Numbered from the stretch's first letter, positions 6,947-14,854 are shown. The stretch is DNA of 64,000 nt from Phenylobacterium sp. (GCF_016124325.1 NZ_WGNY01000003.1:1-64000); one strand, 5' to 3'. Numbers and translations: made by a program. Notes: generated from the letters alone by a model not told the origin.

Positions 6947-8602
6947 ATGATCCCGGCCCGCGCGACATCGACGAAGGTGCGCCGCCGCAGCGATGCGGGG
7001 TTCGCGCTCGTCTGGCATGGCGCCTGGGCCCTGGCGGTCGCCGCCACGACCGGGGGGCTGGCCGTGCTGGGCGGCCTCCAGTCGGGCCCTGAACTGGCGG
7101 CGCTGGGCGTCGGCGGGGCGGCGGCCATCGCCGGCGCCGTGCTGGCGCTGCTCGGCGGACCGGGCCGGGTCGGGGCGATCCTGGCCTGGGGTCTGGCCGG
7201 GGCCGCGGCCTGCCACCTGACGGGCGGGGTGTCCGGGCCGATGGCGGCGTGGTGCCTGGCGCCCGCCGCCGCGGCCGCGGCGTTCCGCGACCGGGACGCC
7301 CTGGCGCTGGGCGCGGCCGCCGCGCTCGCCGCCGCGGCGGCCTCGGCGCTGGACGGGGCCATCTTCCAGCTTCCCGCGGCCGACCCGGCCTTCGCCCCCT
7401 GGCTGGGCCTGCTGGCGCTGGGCACGGTGAGCCTGGGCATGGCCGCCGGGCTGATCGGGTTCCAGGGCGCGGCCCAGCGCGCGCGCCGCCGCCGCGCCGA
7501 GGCCGACGACATCCTCGAACTGCTCGACCTCCAGCCGCTGCTGCTGGCCACGGTCGAGCGCAACGGCCGGGTGATGACCGCCGCCGGCGCCACGATCGCC
7601 GGGCAGCCGGCCGACGCCCTGGCCGGCCGCAGCCTGGGGCTGCTGGTGGCCGAGGCCGACCTGCCGGTGCTGGCCGGCGCGCTGCACGCCGCCGGGCGCG
7701 ACGGCCGCGCGACGGTCTACGTCGCCCCGCCGGGCGAGGCCGACGGATGGCTGGAGATCGCGCTGAAGGACGCCGGCGCCGGCCGCTTCGTGGCCTCGGT
7801 CCGCGACGCGCGCGACCAGCTGGTGCGCGAGCGCCGCCTGGAGGCCGCCCGCGTGTCGGCCGAACAGCAGAACGCCGGCAAGTCGCGGTTCCTGGCCAAT
7901 ATGAGCCACGAGCTGCGCACGCCGCTGAACGCCATCATGGGCTTCTCCGACATCATGCGGCAGCGGCTGTTCGGGCCCCTGGGCGACCGCTACGCCGAAT
8001 ACGCCGAGCTGATCCACGAGTCGGGCAGCCACCTGCTGGAGCTGATCAACGACGTCCTGGACATCTCGAAGATCGAGGCCGAGCGCTTCGAGCTGACCAT
8101 CGAGACCTTCGACGCGGGCGACGCGGTGGAGGCGGTGCTGCGGCTGATGCGCGGCCAGGCCGAGCGGGCCGGCGTGCACCTGCGCGGCGTGCTGCCGCCC
8201 ACCCCGCTGATGGCCGACGCCGACCGCCGGGCGGTGAAGCAGATCGCCATCAACCTGATCTCCAACGCGGTGAAGTTCACCCCGCGCGGCGGCGCGGTGA
8301 CGGTCACCGTGCAGGCCTCGGGCGACACCCTGGAGCTGGTGGTGGCCGACACCGGCGTCGGCATCGCCGAGGACGACCTGGAGCGGCTGGGCCGGCCCTT
8401 CGAACAGGCCGGCGACGCCGAACAGCGCGCCGCCGGCTCGGGCCTGGGCCTGTCGCTGGTGCGCGCCTTCGCCCGCCTGCACGGCGGCGACATGGCCGTC
8501 GAAAGCGCCATGGGCGAGGGCACCACCGTCACGGTGCGCATGCCGATCCTGGCCTCGGCCGAAGTGGTCGACATCCGCGCCCGCGAGCGGCGGAAGGGGT
8601 AG
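6947..8602 (+). CDS. divJ: DivJ-like membrane histidine kinase
   Basis: A 551-residue kinase. Residues about 20-190 hold five or six hydrophobic helices with almost no soluble loops, then a PAS-like segment (about 200-290), the HisKA H-box [19 protein letters not shown] with H321, and a HATPase domain with ISNAVKFTPRGG, DTGVGI, FEQAGD and GSGLGLSLV. The run FGPLGDRYAEYAELIHESG and LINDVLDISKIEAERFEL is close to what I recall of Caulobacter DivJ, which has the same multi-helix N-terminus and phosphorylates DivK and PleD at the stalked pole. ATG 6947 is preferred over the TTG at 6911. A GANTC site (6939-6943) lies just before it. It could be a paralogue. Confidence 0.65.
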   Translation: MIPARATSTKVRRRSDAGFALVWHGAWALAVAATTGGLAVLGGLQSGPELAALGVGGAAAIAGAVLALLGGPGRVGAILAWGLAGAAACHLTGGVSGPMAAWCLAPAAAAAAFRDRDALALGAAAALAAAAASALDGAIFQLPAADPAFAPWLGLLALGTVSLGMAAGLIGFQGAAQRARRRRAEADDILELLDLQPLLLATVERNGRVMTAAGATIAGQPADALAGRSLGLLVAEADLPVLAGALHAAGRDGRATVYVAPPGEADGWLEIALKDAGAGRFVASVRDARDQLVRERRLEAARVSAEQQNAGKSRFLANMSHELRTPLNAIMGFSDIMRQRLFGPLGDRYAEYAELIHESGSHLLELINDVLDISKIEAERFELTIETFDAGDAVEAVLRLMRGQAERAGVHLRGVLPPTPLMADADRRAVKQIAINLISNAVKFTPRGGAVTVTVQASGDTLELVVADTGVGIAEDDLERLGRPFEQAGDAEQRAAGSGLGLSLVRAFARLHGGDMAVESAMGEGTTVTVRMPILASAEVVDIRARERRKG

Positions 8603-8808
8603 GGGCAAGGGCGGGGCGGGGGATTGAACCTGTCTTTGGCGCTTTCTGACTCAACCGAGACGTTGGTGACGTCCGGTGTTTGGCCCTGCGATTAGGATCC
8701 ATCCGTAGATCTGGGGGCCAATGTCAGCGCTCCCCGACCACAGGTTGCGACAAGGGTAATCAGCCTCGTAAGCTGAGCAACACCCTCTCGATTCAGGTTC
8801 GATCTCCG

Positions 8809-10293
8809 ATGGCCCATACCTTTCGACTAGTGCGGGCCGGCGGTGGAGCGGACGGTAGCGGATTGCAATCGGCGGGCAATCTTCCTCCAACGGTCACCTT
8901 CTCTGATCCGAACACACCGGGTGGGTCTGAATGCAACTATTCAATTATCATTGGGAACAATGGATCGGGAAAGAGCCGTCTGCTCGGAAAAATCGCGAGC
9001 GACTTAGTGAGTATGTACCGCGGCGGCTCAGGGCGCGAGCGCTATGCTCGACTTGATTGTCTTGAATACCTTTGCGATGGGACCCGCGTTGCTCTGCGTG
9101 GACGCCCGATTGAATCACTGACGCTCGAAAATCTGGAGGCGCCGACGCCGCTCCCCACTCGGGTGATCGCCGTCGCGCTCACTCCAGTCGACAAATTTCC
9201 GCTGGAGCCGTCTAGCGACGGCGACGACATCCCACTCGGGGATATCCAGCAACTCCGCGACGGCGTGTCCTTCTACCACTACATCGGCATGCGCGACCGC
9301 ACGAACCGCGCCTCAGTTGTGGCCCTGCTCTACCGCGCCTTGGAAGGGCTGGGAGGCCAGCGAAGCGCCGCCGAGGCTGTTCGGCTGCGCGGTGTGTTCG
9401 AATTGTTGGGATACGAGCCCCGCATCCGGGCAAGGCTCAAGGCCACTATTGGGCGTGATGTGCAAGCCTTCCTGCAGGGCGGTGTCGACCTGGATAAGGC
9501 CAAGGATGACGATACGAGGCTTCTGAAGCGTCTCCGGAACGTCGTAAGGTCCGGCGCCCTCAGCGAGGCCTGGCTGCGCGAGATGCTCGCCGGCGTCACG
9601 CCGTTCTTGGCCAAGCAAGGTCTGGAGCTTGATCTGCGGTTCGGAAATGGGGCGCCGGCTTTGCCATTCGACGGCGAAGCATTGCGACTGCTCCGCCGCC
9701 TTGGCGCGCTTACTCTGTCGTCGATTGATGTCTGGAGGTCTGACGGAACCCGCCACGATTTGCGTGAGGCGAGCTCTGGCGAGATCAGCATCCTAACGGT
9801 CTTTCTGTCCATCGCTGCCCACCTTCGCGATGGAAGCCTCGTCCTGGTGGATGAACCGGAGACGAGCCTGCACCCGGAGTGGCAGAGCAAATATGTCCAC
9901 CTAATGCGCGAGGTATTCGCAACCTACTCGGGCTGCCATTTCATTCTTAGCACCCACAGCCCCCTCATCGTCGCCGACCTACCAGAAGGGTCATGGGTAT
10001 ACTCGATGGACCGCGCCAGCAGCGTGTCGACCAATGAATTGCTCGGTCGTTCACCGGACTACGTGATGGCCAAGGCCTTCGACGTCATCAGCCCGACCAA
10101 CTACTACCTGCGCGACGTGCTTGCCGAGGCCCTACGGCTGGTGGGCGAGCGGCAGATTCGGAGCCCGGAGTTTGACGCCAAGCTCTCCGAACTAGTCCGG
10201 CTTGCCGGCAATATGGACGGCGGGGAGCAGATCAAGGAGATCGTCAAGGACCTACAGGTCGCCAAGGATGAGCTGGCGACCGATGGCGATTAA
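8809..10293 (+). CDS. ptuA: AAA ATPase, Septu PtuA-like
   Basis: A 494-residue ABC/AAA_15-type (OLD/SMC-like) ATPase. Walker A is GNNGSGKS at 49-56. The signature region reads LREASSGEISILTVF, Walker B is SLVLVDEPETSLHPEW with D348-E349, and the switch histidine is in ILSTHSPLIV. A long helical insert separates Walker A from the signature. An HNH nuclease gene overlaps its end by 11 bases. ATPase plus HNH nuclease is the composition of the Septu anti-phage system (PtuA/PtuB), where the ATPase holds the nuclease until infection. ATG 8809 gives the compact N-terminus; the track start at 8680 reads through non-coding sequence. There is no reverse transcriptase, so it is not a retron. Confidence 0.75.
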   Translation: MAHTFRLVRAGGGADGSGLQSAGNLPPTVTFSDPNTPGGSECNYSIIIGNNGSGKSRLLGKIASDLVSMYRGGSGRERYARLDCLEYLCDGTRVALRGRPIESLTLENLEAPTPLPTRVIAVALTPVDKFPLEPSSDGDDIPLGDIQQLRDGVSFYHYIGMRDRTNRASVVALLYRALEGLGGQRSAAEAVRLRGVFELLGYEPRIRARLKATIGRDVQAFLQGGVDLDKAKDDDTRLLKRLRNVVRSGALSEAWLREMLAGVTPFLAKQGLELDLRFGNGAPALPFDGEALRLLRRLGALTLSSIDVWRSDGTRHDLREASSGEISILTVFLSIAAHLRDGSLVLVDEPETSLHPEWQSKYVHLMREVFATYSGCHFILSTHSPLIVADLPEGSWVYSMDRASSVSTNELLGRSPDYVMAKAFDVISPTNYYLRDVLAEALRLVGERQIRSPEFDAKLSELVRLAGNMDGGEQIKEIVKDLQVAKDELATDGD

Positions 10294-10906
10294 TCCCATC
10301 GTTTTCACCGTCGAAGAGCTTGCTCAGATAAAAGCTGTCCGCGATCAGGGCGGCGGCTGGGACAGCGACGACCTCAATGCCATCAGGTCTCGGATCAAGC
10401 AGTTTTACCTGCAGGGCCAGCAGTTCAAATGCTGCTACTGCCGTCGAGAAAATGTGGTCCAGCACGGACGCGCATGGGACGTCGAGCACATCATTTCCCG
10501 GAAGGCCAACGCGGCCTTCATGTTCGAGCCAGAGAACCTCGCCGTGGCTTGCATCGACTGCAACCTGGCGAAATTGGACGCCAACATTCTAGCGCGGCCG
10601 AGGGTTCGGTTTCCTCGCGCGTCCGACGCGTACACCATCGTGCATCCCCACTTCGACGACTGGGACGCCCACTTTCTTTTGATCGGAGTGCTCTACAACC
10701 CCCTCTCTGCGAAGGGTGCTGAGACCATCAAGATTTGCAAGCTCTGGAGGTTCTACAACCTCGTTGGTTCTGATGCCCTTTTCAACGAGGATGGTCGGTA
10801 TGTCCGGCTGGCGGAACAGGTGCTCTTCGCCAAAACGGCCGCGGAGGCAGAGCCTGCAGTTCTGGCCATGCGTGAAATGATCCAAGAAGCGAAGGACGAT
10901 GCCTGA
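10283..10906 (+). CDS. ptuB: HNH endonuclease, Septu PtuB-like
   Basis: A 207-residue HNH nuclease. The zinc Cys pairs are C50/C53 (CCYC) and C90/C93 (CIDC), and the metal/catalytic core is VEHIISRK with H69, then N85 in EPENLAVAC and N94/K97 in NLAKLD. It starts inside the 3' end of the ATPase gene (ATG 10283, 11-base overlap), so the two are translationally coupled and probably form a complex. In Septu, PtuB is the nuclease released when the ATPase senses infection (family knowledge). The C-terminal half is helical and unlike other HNH proteins I know. Confidence 0.75.
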   Translation: MAINPIVFTVEELAQIKAVRDQGGGWDSDDLNAIRSRIKQFYLQGQQFKCCYCRRENVVQHGRAWDVEHIISRKANAAFMFEPENLAVACIDCNLAKLDANILARPRVRFPRASDAYTIVHPHFDDWDAHFLLIGVLYNPLSAKGAETIKICKLWRFYNLVGSDALFNEDGRYVRLAEQVLFAKTAAEAEPAVLAMREMIQEAKDDA

Positions 10907-10921
10907 TGGCGAACTCTAGGT

Positions 10922-11485
10922 CTATCGCCTCTGGCTGCTGGCCAGTGCACAGCCAGCGAAGCGGTGCAGGTCGAAATTGGTCCGCCCGAACAAGCGGCCA
11001 AGGCCAGGGTTGATGACGTCGAGGCCGAGCCCGGCGGTCTCAGCGATCGAGAGAATGAAAGCCGGTTCCGCGGTGCCAATGTAGAAGGCAACGTAAGGAA
11101 ACGCCGCGACGTGATCGCCGCCGAACCCGCCCGCATTGCAGCTGGCAACCGGGACCGCGCCCAGAGCTGATAGAGCGAGTGTGGCGGCAGCCGTGCCAAG
11201 GTCGAGGTCCCAGATCGCGTCGAGTTCGTCGAGGGCGTCGGCACGCTCTTCGTCGAACCGCTCTGCTTCTTGATCCCGGTCGACGGCGGCGGCAAAGCGC
11301 TCGAAGAGCGCCGTTTCCCGCTGGAGGACGTCGGCGACGTTATCCCAGGTGAAGCCCCTCAAATCGCGGTACTGCAGGTTACCCGCGAGGCAGTCCTCCT
11401 CTCCATTTTCGAGTTCCTCGGTACTAGGGTTGATCAGCTCCGCGGCGGGGAAATTGCGGACCAGCTCAACGGCGTAGGTTTCCAT
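10922..11485 (-). CDS. Unknown island protein behind a LexA box
   Basis: A 187-residue protein convergent with ptuB (stops 15 bases apart). The N-terminal half is acidic and helical (EELENGEEDCLAGN, ETALFERFAAAVDR). The C-terminal half has a distinctive ALGAVPVASCNAGGFGGDH turn, then PYVAFYIGTAEPAF, suggesting a beta-rich domain with a conserved Cys/Asn/Gly loop. I do not know the family. ATG 11485 is chosen over the track start and over ATG 11569, because the LexA box at 11518-11532 and the RHH operator would otherwise lie inside the coding region. It is probably induced by DNA damage. Position suggests a defence or toxin role, which is unproven. Confidence 0.6.
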   Translation of the reverse strand: METYAVELVRNFPAAELINPSTEELENGEEDCLAGNLQYRDLRGFTWDNVADVLQRETALFERFAAAVDRDQEAERFDEERADALDELDAIWDLDLGTAAATLALSALGAVPVASCNAGGFGGDHVAAFPYVAFYIGTAEPAFILSIAETAGLGLDVINPGLGRLFGRTNFDLHRFAGCALASSQRR

Positions 11486-11517
11486 CGGATATTGGAGGTT
11501 GACTTTGCAGGAGATTG

Positions 11518-11532
11518 GAACAAAATAAGAAC
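11518..11532 (-). promoter_or_regulatory. LexA (SOS) box GTTC-N7-GTTC
   Basis: On the minus strand the sequence is GTTC-TTATTTT-GTTC, an exact direct-repeat LexA box with a T-rich spacer. It lies 32 bases before the start of the unknown island gene and between it and the divergent RHH gene. Confidence 0.7.
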
Positions 11533-11549
11533 TGTACCTGGCGTCGGCG

Positions 11550-11568
11550 TGGCGCCACTCTGGCGCCA
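11550..11568. promoter_or_regulatory. Twin 8-bp palindromes, probable RHH operator
   Basis: Two copies of the self-complementary TGGCGCCA are separated by CTC, giving an 11-base centre-to-centre distance, one helical turn. That is the layout bound by cooperative ribbon-helix-helix dimers. The second copy touches the ATG of the RHH gene (11568), so binding would repress its own unit and possibly the divergent gene. Confidence 0.6.
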
Positions 11569-11777
11569 TGTTGGCCGATTCGAAAACCGCCACCGTCAGG
11601 TCGCTAGACCGCATCAATCTACGCCTGCCGGCGGAAACGTTTGAGGCGATCGACGCCGCTCGGGCAACACGACCAGGTGCCGTTTCTCGTAACACTTGGA
11701 TAACCGAAGCAATAGAAGAGAAGCTGGCGAGAGATCGCCTGCGTCGCACGCAAGGGGAAGGCGGCGAACATGCCTAG
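11568..11777 (+). CDS. Ribbon-helix-helix regulator of the R-M unit
   Basis: A 69-residue protein. Residues 11-52 form a ribbon-helix-helix fold: the strand RINLRLPAETFEAID, then a helix pair with VSRNTWITEAIEEKLAR. Such proteins bind DNA as dimers. It directly precedes the methyltransferase, overlapping it by 8 bases, and its start is embedded in a twin-palindrome operator. I infer that it plays the controller role for this restriction-modification unit, a job usually done by helix-turn-helix C proteins. It could instead be an antitoxin. The start is uncertain because the ATG overlaps the operator and no clear ribosome site is present. Confidence 0.65.
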   Translation: MLADSKTATVRSLDRINLRLPAETFEAIDAARATRPGAVSRNTWITEAIEEKLARDRLRRTQGEGGEHA

Positions 11778-12933
11778 CTTTTACGAGTTCTTCGCTGGCG
11801 GCGGGATGGCCCGCGCTGGCCTGGGGTCGGAGTGGACCTGCTTGTTCGCCAACGACTTCGACCCCAAAAAAGGCATGACCTACCAAAGAAACTGGGGGAC
11901 CGGCGGCGAATTGTTGATCGGCGACGTCGGCCAGATCAAAGCCGCCGCGCTCCCGGGCATGGCTGATCTCGTGTGGGGATCGTTCCCTTGCCAGGACCTC
12001 TCCCTCGCAGGGGGCGGTGCCGGCCTCAAGGGCGAGCGGTCAGGAACCTTCTATCCCTTCTGGGACGTCGTGACCGGACTGATCAAGGACAATCGGGCGC
12101 CCAAGATCATCGCGCTGGAGAACGTCCTTGGTACCTTGACCTCTCATGGCGGTCGAGACTTCGAGGCGATCTGCCGGACCTTTGCGGAGGCGAACTACCG
12201 CTTCGGTGCGCTGGTGATCAACGCGTCGCAGTTCCTTCCTCACTCTAGACCGCGTCTGTTCGTAGTCGGTGTGCATGAGAGCGTCGCCGTCGATCCAGGG
12301 CTTGTGTCTCCCGGACCGATCGAGCCGTTCCACACACCAGCCCTGCAGCGGGCAATGGACCGTGTCGGGGCTGAGACCCTGCAGTCGATGGTTTGGTGGA
12401 ACATCCCGTCGCCGCCCTGGCGGAACTCGACTTTCGCGGACTTTATCGAAGAGCATCCCACGAGCGTCGAGTGGCACACGGAAGCCAAGCGCGATCAGAT
12501 CGTGAGCATGATGTCGGCCGTCAACTTGGCCAAGCTGGAGGCGGCGAAGCGCGCCGGCCGCCGCATGGTGGGCGGCGTGTATCGCCGCACCCGCTTCGAT
12601 GAGCGCGGCAACAAGGTGCAACGTGCCGAGGTTCGCTTTGATGATGTGGCGGGCTGCCTACGCACCCCGGCTGGCGGTTCGAGCCGCCAAGTCATCATGG
12701 TGGTAGACGGTGAGCGCGTGCGTACGCGCCTGATTTCGGCGCGAGAGACCGCCCGCCTGATGGGCTTGGACGACAGCTACGTTTTGCCCAAGAACTACAA
12801 CGAGGCCTATCACCTCACCGGCGATGGCGTGGCAGTTCCGGTTGTCCGACACCTAGCGGCGCATCTGTTCGAGCCTCTGTTGGGTGATCAAGCGTCGAAG
12901 AAGGGTCGGGCGCGATCCGCGCGACGTGCCTGA
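11770..12933 (+). CDS. DNA cytosine-5 methyltransferase
   Basis: A 387-residue C5-cytosine methyltransferase with the motifs in canonical order: I (FYEFFAGGGMARAGLG, SAM binding), IV (SFPCQDLSLAGGG, nucleophile C74), VI (IALENVLG, E117), VIII (LPHSRPRLFVVG), then a target-recognition region (about 180-300), IX (SARETARLMG) and X (GDGVAVPVVRHLAAHLF). It modifies a specific short sequence to protect the host from the partner nuclease encoded by the next gene, which overlaps it by 50 bases. The recognition sequence cannot be read from the protein. Confidence 0.92.
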   Translation: MPSFYEFFAGGGMARAGLGSEWTCLFANDFDPKKGMTYQRNWGTGGELLIGDVGQIKAAALPGMADLVWGSFPCQDLSLAGGGAGLKGERSGTFYPFWDVVTGLIKDNRAPKIIALENVLGTLTSHGGRDFEAICRTFAEANYRFGALVINASQFLPHSRPRLFVVGVHESVAVDPGLVSPGPIEPFHTPALQRAMDRVGAETLQSMVWWNIPSPPWRNSTFADFIEEHPTSVEWHTEAKRDQIVSMMSAVNLAKLEAAKRAGRRMVGGVYRRTRFDERGNKVQRAEVRFDDVAGCLRTPAGGSSRQVIMVVDGERVRTRLISARETARLMGLDDSYVLPKNYNEAYHLTGDGVAVPVVRHLAAHLFEPLLGDQASKKGRARSARRA

Positions 12934-13663
12934 ACCCGGACCGCTTTTCGGCCGCGACCCCGACGCGACGAACGTTCCGCCGTTCGAGACCGCCGATCTT
13001 CGTGCGAATCTCGCGAGGTTCCTTGAAACGCCCTTTGCGGTGGGCCACGCGGCGCCCATGCCAGTGGGGAACTTCCGCTGGGGCGTCTACGCCTTCTTCG
13101 ACTACGATGGTGAACCGATCTACGTCGGCCAAACCAACGAGCGTCTACGCTCGCGCATTCGCCGCCACCTGACGAACCAGCGGACCGATGCTGTGGCCAT
13201 GTCGGTGCTGGACCCGTTCGAGGTCTTCGAGATCGAAGTGTGGCCGATGGCGGATCTGCAGAACGCGCCGAGGACGGACGCAACGGCGCGCCGTCGGCTC
13301 GATGCCCTTGAGCGGCTGATCACAGCTCAGGCCATCGAGAACTCTCAATTCAAGGCCATCTTGAATGAGAAGGACCCGCCTCGCGGCTCGGTAACGGTCG
13401 AGGCACCGCCGTCGTTACGGGCGCGGATCGTCTCGGATCGCGTCTTCGAAATCCGTTCGCATCCCGATTTCCGCTTGGCGCGGCGCTCGCTGATCCTGTC
13501 GCGGCTGGCGCAGGTAATTTCGGAGCGGAAGGTTCAGGGTGGTTTGCGTCGTGTGCTCCTTACTCAAGCCAAGCGTCTTCAGTGGCTGGCATCGCGCCGA
13601 TACGAAGCCCTCGGCGGCGCCGCTTCCGTCTCGACGGAAGCGGACGAGGACGCCGAAGGCTGA
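12884..13663 (+). CDS. GIY-YIG restriction endonuclease, Eco29kI-like
   Basis: A 259-residue GIY-YIG nuclease. GVY (67-69) and YVG (80-82) mark the two catalytic strands. R91/R94/H95 in RSRIRRHL supply the basic residues, E143 in ALERLI is the metal-binding Glu, and N153 in IENSQF is a likely further ligand. The order Y-Y-R-H-E-N matches what is known for Eco29kI, which cuts CCGCGG. The start is GTG 12884, 50 bases inside the methyltransferase gene, so the two are cotranslated. N- and C-terminal extensions of about 45 and 90 residues are larger than in Eco29kI. Cutting specificity is inferred to match the methyltransferase. Confidence 0.75.
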   Translation: MIKRRRRVGRDPRDVPEPGPLFGRDPDATNVPPFETADLRANLARFLETPFAVGHAAPMPVGNFRWGVYAFFDYDGEPIYVGQTNERLRSRIRRHLTNQRTDAVAMSVLDPFEVFEIEVWPMADLQNAPRTDATARRRLDALERLITAQAIENSQFKAILNEKDPPRGSVTVEAPPSLRARIVSDRVFEIRSHPDFRLARRSLILSRLAQVISERKVQGGLRRVLLTQAKRLQWLASRRYEALGGAASVSTEADEDAEG

Positions 13664-13797
13664 GCCGTTGGAGACTGGCCGTTGCGGGAAGGTCTGGAAT
13701 GTGGATCGGACCCGAATTCCCCTCATGGCGCGTCTCAGACTCCGCGATCGGGCCCGCTGAACGCCGCAGTCGAACGCCGGCCGCGATCCCCGCGCCG

Positions 13798-13853
13798 CCC
13801 CTCTCCCGGCCTCCCGGCCTCTCCCCTCTCGCTGCGCGGGGGGAGGGGAGGCG
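13798..13853. repeat. REP-like hairpin (CTCTCCC family)
   Basis: The arms CTCCCC and GGGGAG around TCTCGCTGCGCGG form a hairpin, preceded by repeated CTCCCGGC. It lies just beyond the right edge of the defence island and just after the convergent-side gene stop. No other gene is visible in 13664-13855. Confidence 0.45.
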
Positions 13854-13855
13854 GC

Positions 13856-14746
13856 CTACCGCGCGGCGATCTGGAGGAAGGCGCGGGCGGCGGCGAAGTC
13901 GCCGACTTCGACATAGGCGGTGCGGACCTTGTCGCCGGGGAACAGGAACTCCACCGCCACGCCTTCGCGCGGGTCGAGGTCGGCCAGGGCCTGGGCGGCG
14001 GCGGCGGGGAAGCGGAAGGCCCAGCCGTCCTCGGCGCCCTTGGGCAGCAGTTCGGCGTCGGCCGGGGTGCGCGCCTCGGCCAGGAAGCCGCGGGTCGCCG
14101 AGCGCGGGGGGAGCTTGCGGCTAAGCGGGGCGTCGGCGGCGAGGCCGAGATAGGGGCCGAGCGTGCGGGCCTCGTCGCGCAGCACGAGGCGCGCGGCGTA
14201 GGGAGTCTGGCCGTCGGCGAAGGCGGCCACGGCGACCAGGCCGCTGGCGCCCTCGCGGCCCGCCAGGCCGAAGGTCATGTGATCGGGCCCGAAGATGACG
14301 TCCTGGGCCACCCGCCAGCGCGTGGCGCGGCCCACGCCGCGGTCGGCGCGCCAGTCGGCGACGTCGCCGGGCCAGGTCATGCGGGTGACGCGCTGGAACC
14401 CGGCGAAGGCGTCCTGGACCCGGGCGGCGGCCTGGGCGAGATCGCGGCCGTGACAGTCGAGGCGGGCGGCCTGGGCCTGGGCCCGGCGCTCCAGCGCCGC
14501 GAGGTCCTTGGGCTCGACGCCTGCGCGCAGAGCCGCGCCGCGCGCCTGCGCCGCCCCGGCGGCCAGGGCGGCCGACAGCTCGGGCGTGAACAGGCGGCAG
14601 CGGCCGTCGGCCGCGCTCATCATCGTGCGCTCGAAGTACAGGTCCGCCGGCTGCGCCGCAGCCGGAGCGGGCGCAACCAGCAAGGCGGCGCCGAACAACC
14701 CCATCCATCGAGACGCCCGAGGCGCGCTTCTGCGCGGTCTCGTCAT
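13856..14746 (-). CDS. Hypothetical periplasmic protein
   Basis: A 296-residue protein with a Sec signal peptide (Arg-rich start, WMGLFGAALLVAPAPAAAQ, cleavage after AAAQP). The mature part begins with ADLYFERTMMSAADGRCRLF and contains two Cys (CRLF and LDCHGRDL), possibly a disulfide. The middle is Ala/Arg-rich helix, the C-terminal part is beta-rich and ends FLFPGDKVRTAYVEVGDF. I recognise no enzyme motif. ATG 14746 is the start that exposes the signal peptide; the 524-residue track ORF is not supported. It is divergent from the DUF1491 gene. Confidence 0.65.
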   Translation of the reverse strand: MTRPRRSAPRASRWMGLFGAALLVAPAPAAAQPADLYFERTMMSAADGRCRLFTPELSAALAAGAAQARGAALRAGVEPKDLAALERRAQAQAARLDCHGRDLAQAAARVQDAFAGFQRVTRMTWPGDVADWRADRGVGRATRWRVAQDVIFGPDHMTFGLAGREGASGLVAVAAFADGQTPYAARLVLRDEARTLGPYLGLAADAPLSRKLPPRSATRGFLAEARTPADAELLPKGAEDGWAFRFPAAAAQALADLDPREGVAVEFLFPGDKVRTAYVEVGDFAAARAFLQIAAR

Positions 14747-14854
14747 GCGTCCACCATCTCGCGCGGCCTTTGCGGCCGTCTCACGGGCAAGCTTTACCGG
14801 CTTAGTGTTGAACCAAGGTTGACGGGGCGGGCCGGCTCCGCATGCTCCGCGCGC

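Larger units (their letters stand above)
8603..13663. mobile_element. Defence island (genomic island)
   Basis: From just after the DivJ-like gene to just before 13664, the DNA has visibly lower G+C and uses codons such as TTA, ATA and AGT that are rare elsewhere in the window. It holds a Septu-like pair, an SOS-boxed unknown gene, and an RHH / methyltransferase / GIY-YIG nuclease unit. No integrase, transposase or clear flanking repeat was seen, so the boundaries come from composition and gene content. The first 206 bases (8603-8808) hold no gene. Confidence 0.65.

Noticed and set aside
8603-8640. tRNA T-arm-like GGTTCAATCCC (minus strand) at the island edge
   Set aside because: The stem does not pair as a T-arm needs and no tRNA body is adjacent, so it is not a tRNA and only a weak candidate for an attachment site.
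8809-10906. Retron with PtuA/PtuB effectors
   Set aside because: No reverse transcriptase gene or msr/msd-like RNA lies next to the pair.
10922-11749. Longer start of the unknown island gene (track ORF, 275 residues)
   Set aside because: It would run through the LexA box, the RHH operator and antisense of the RHH gene.
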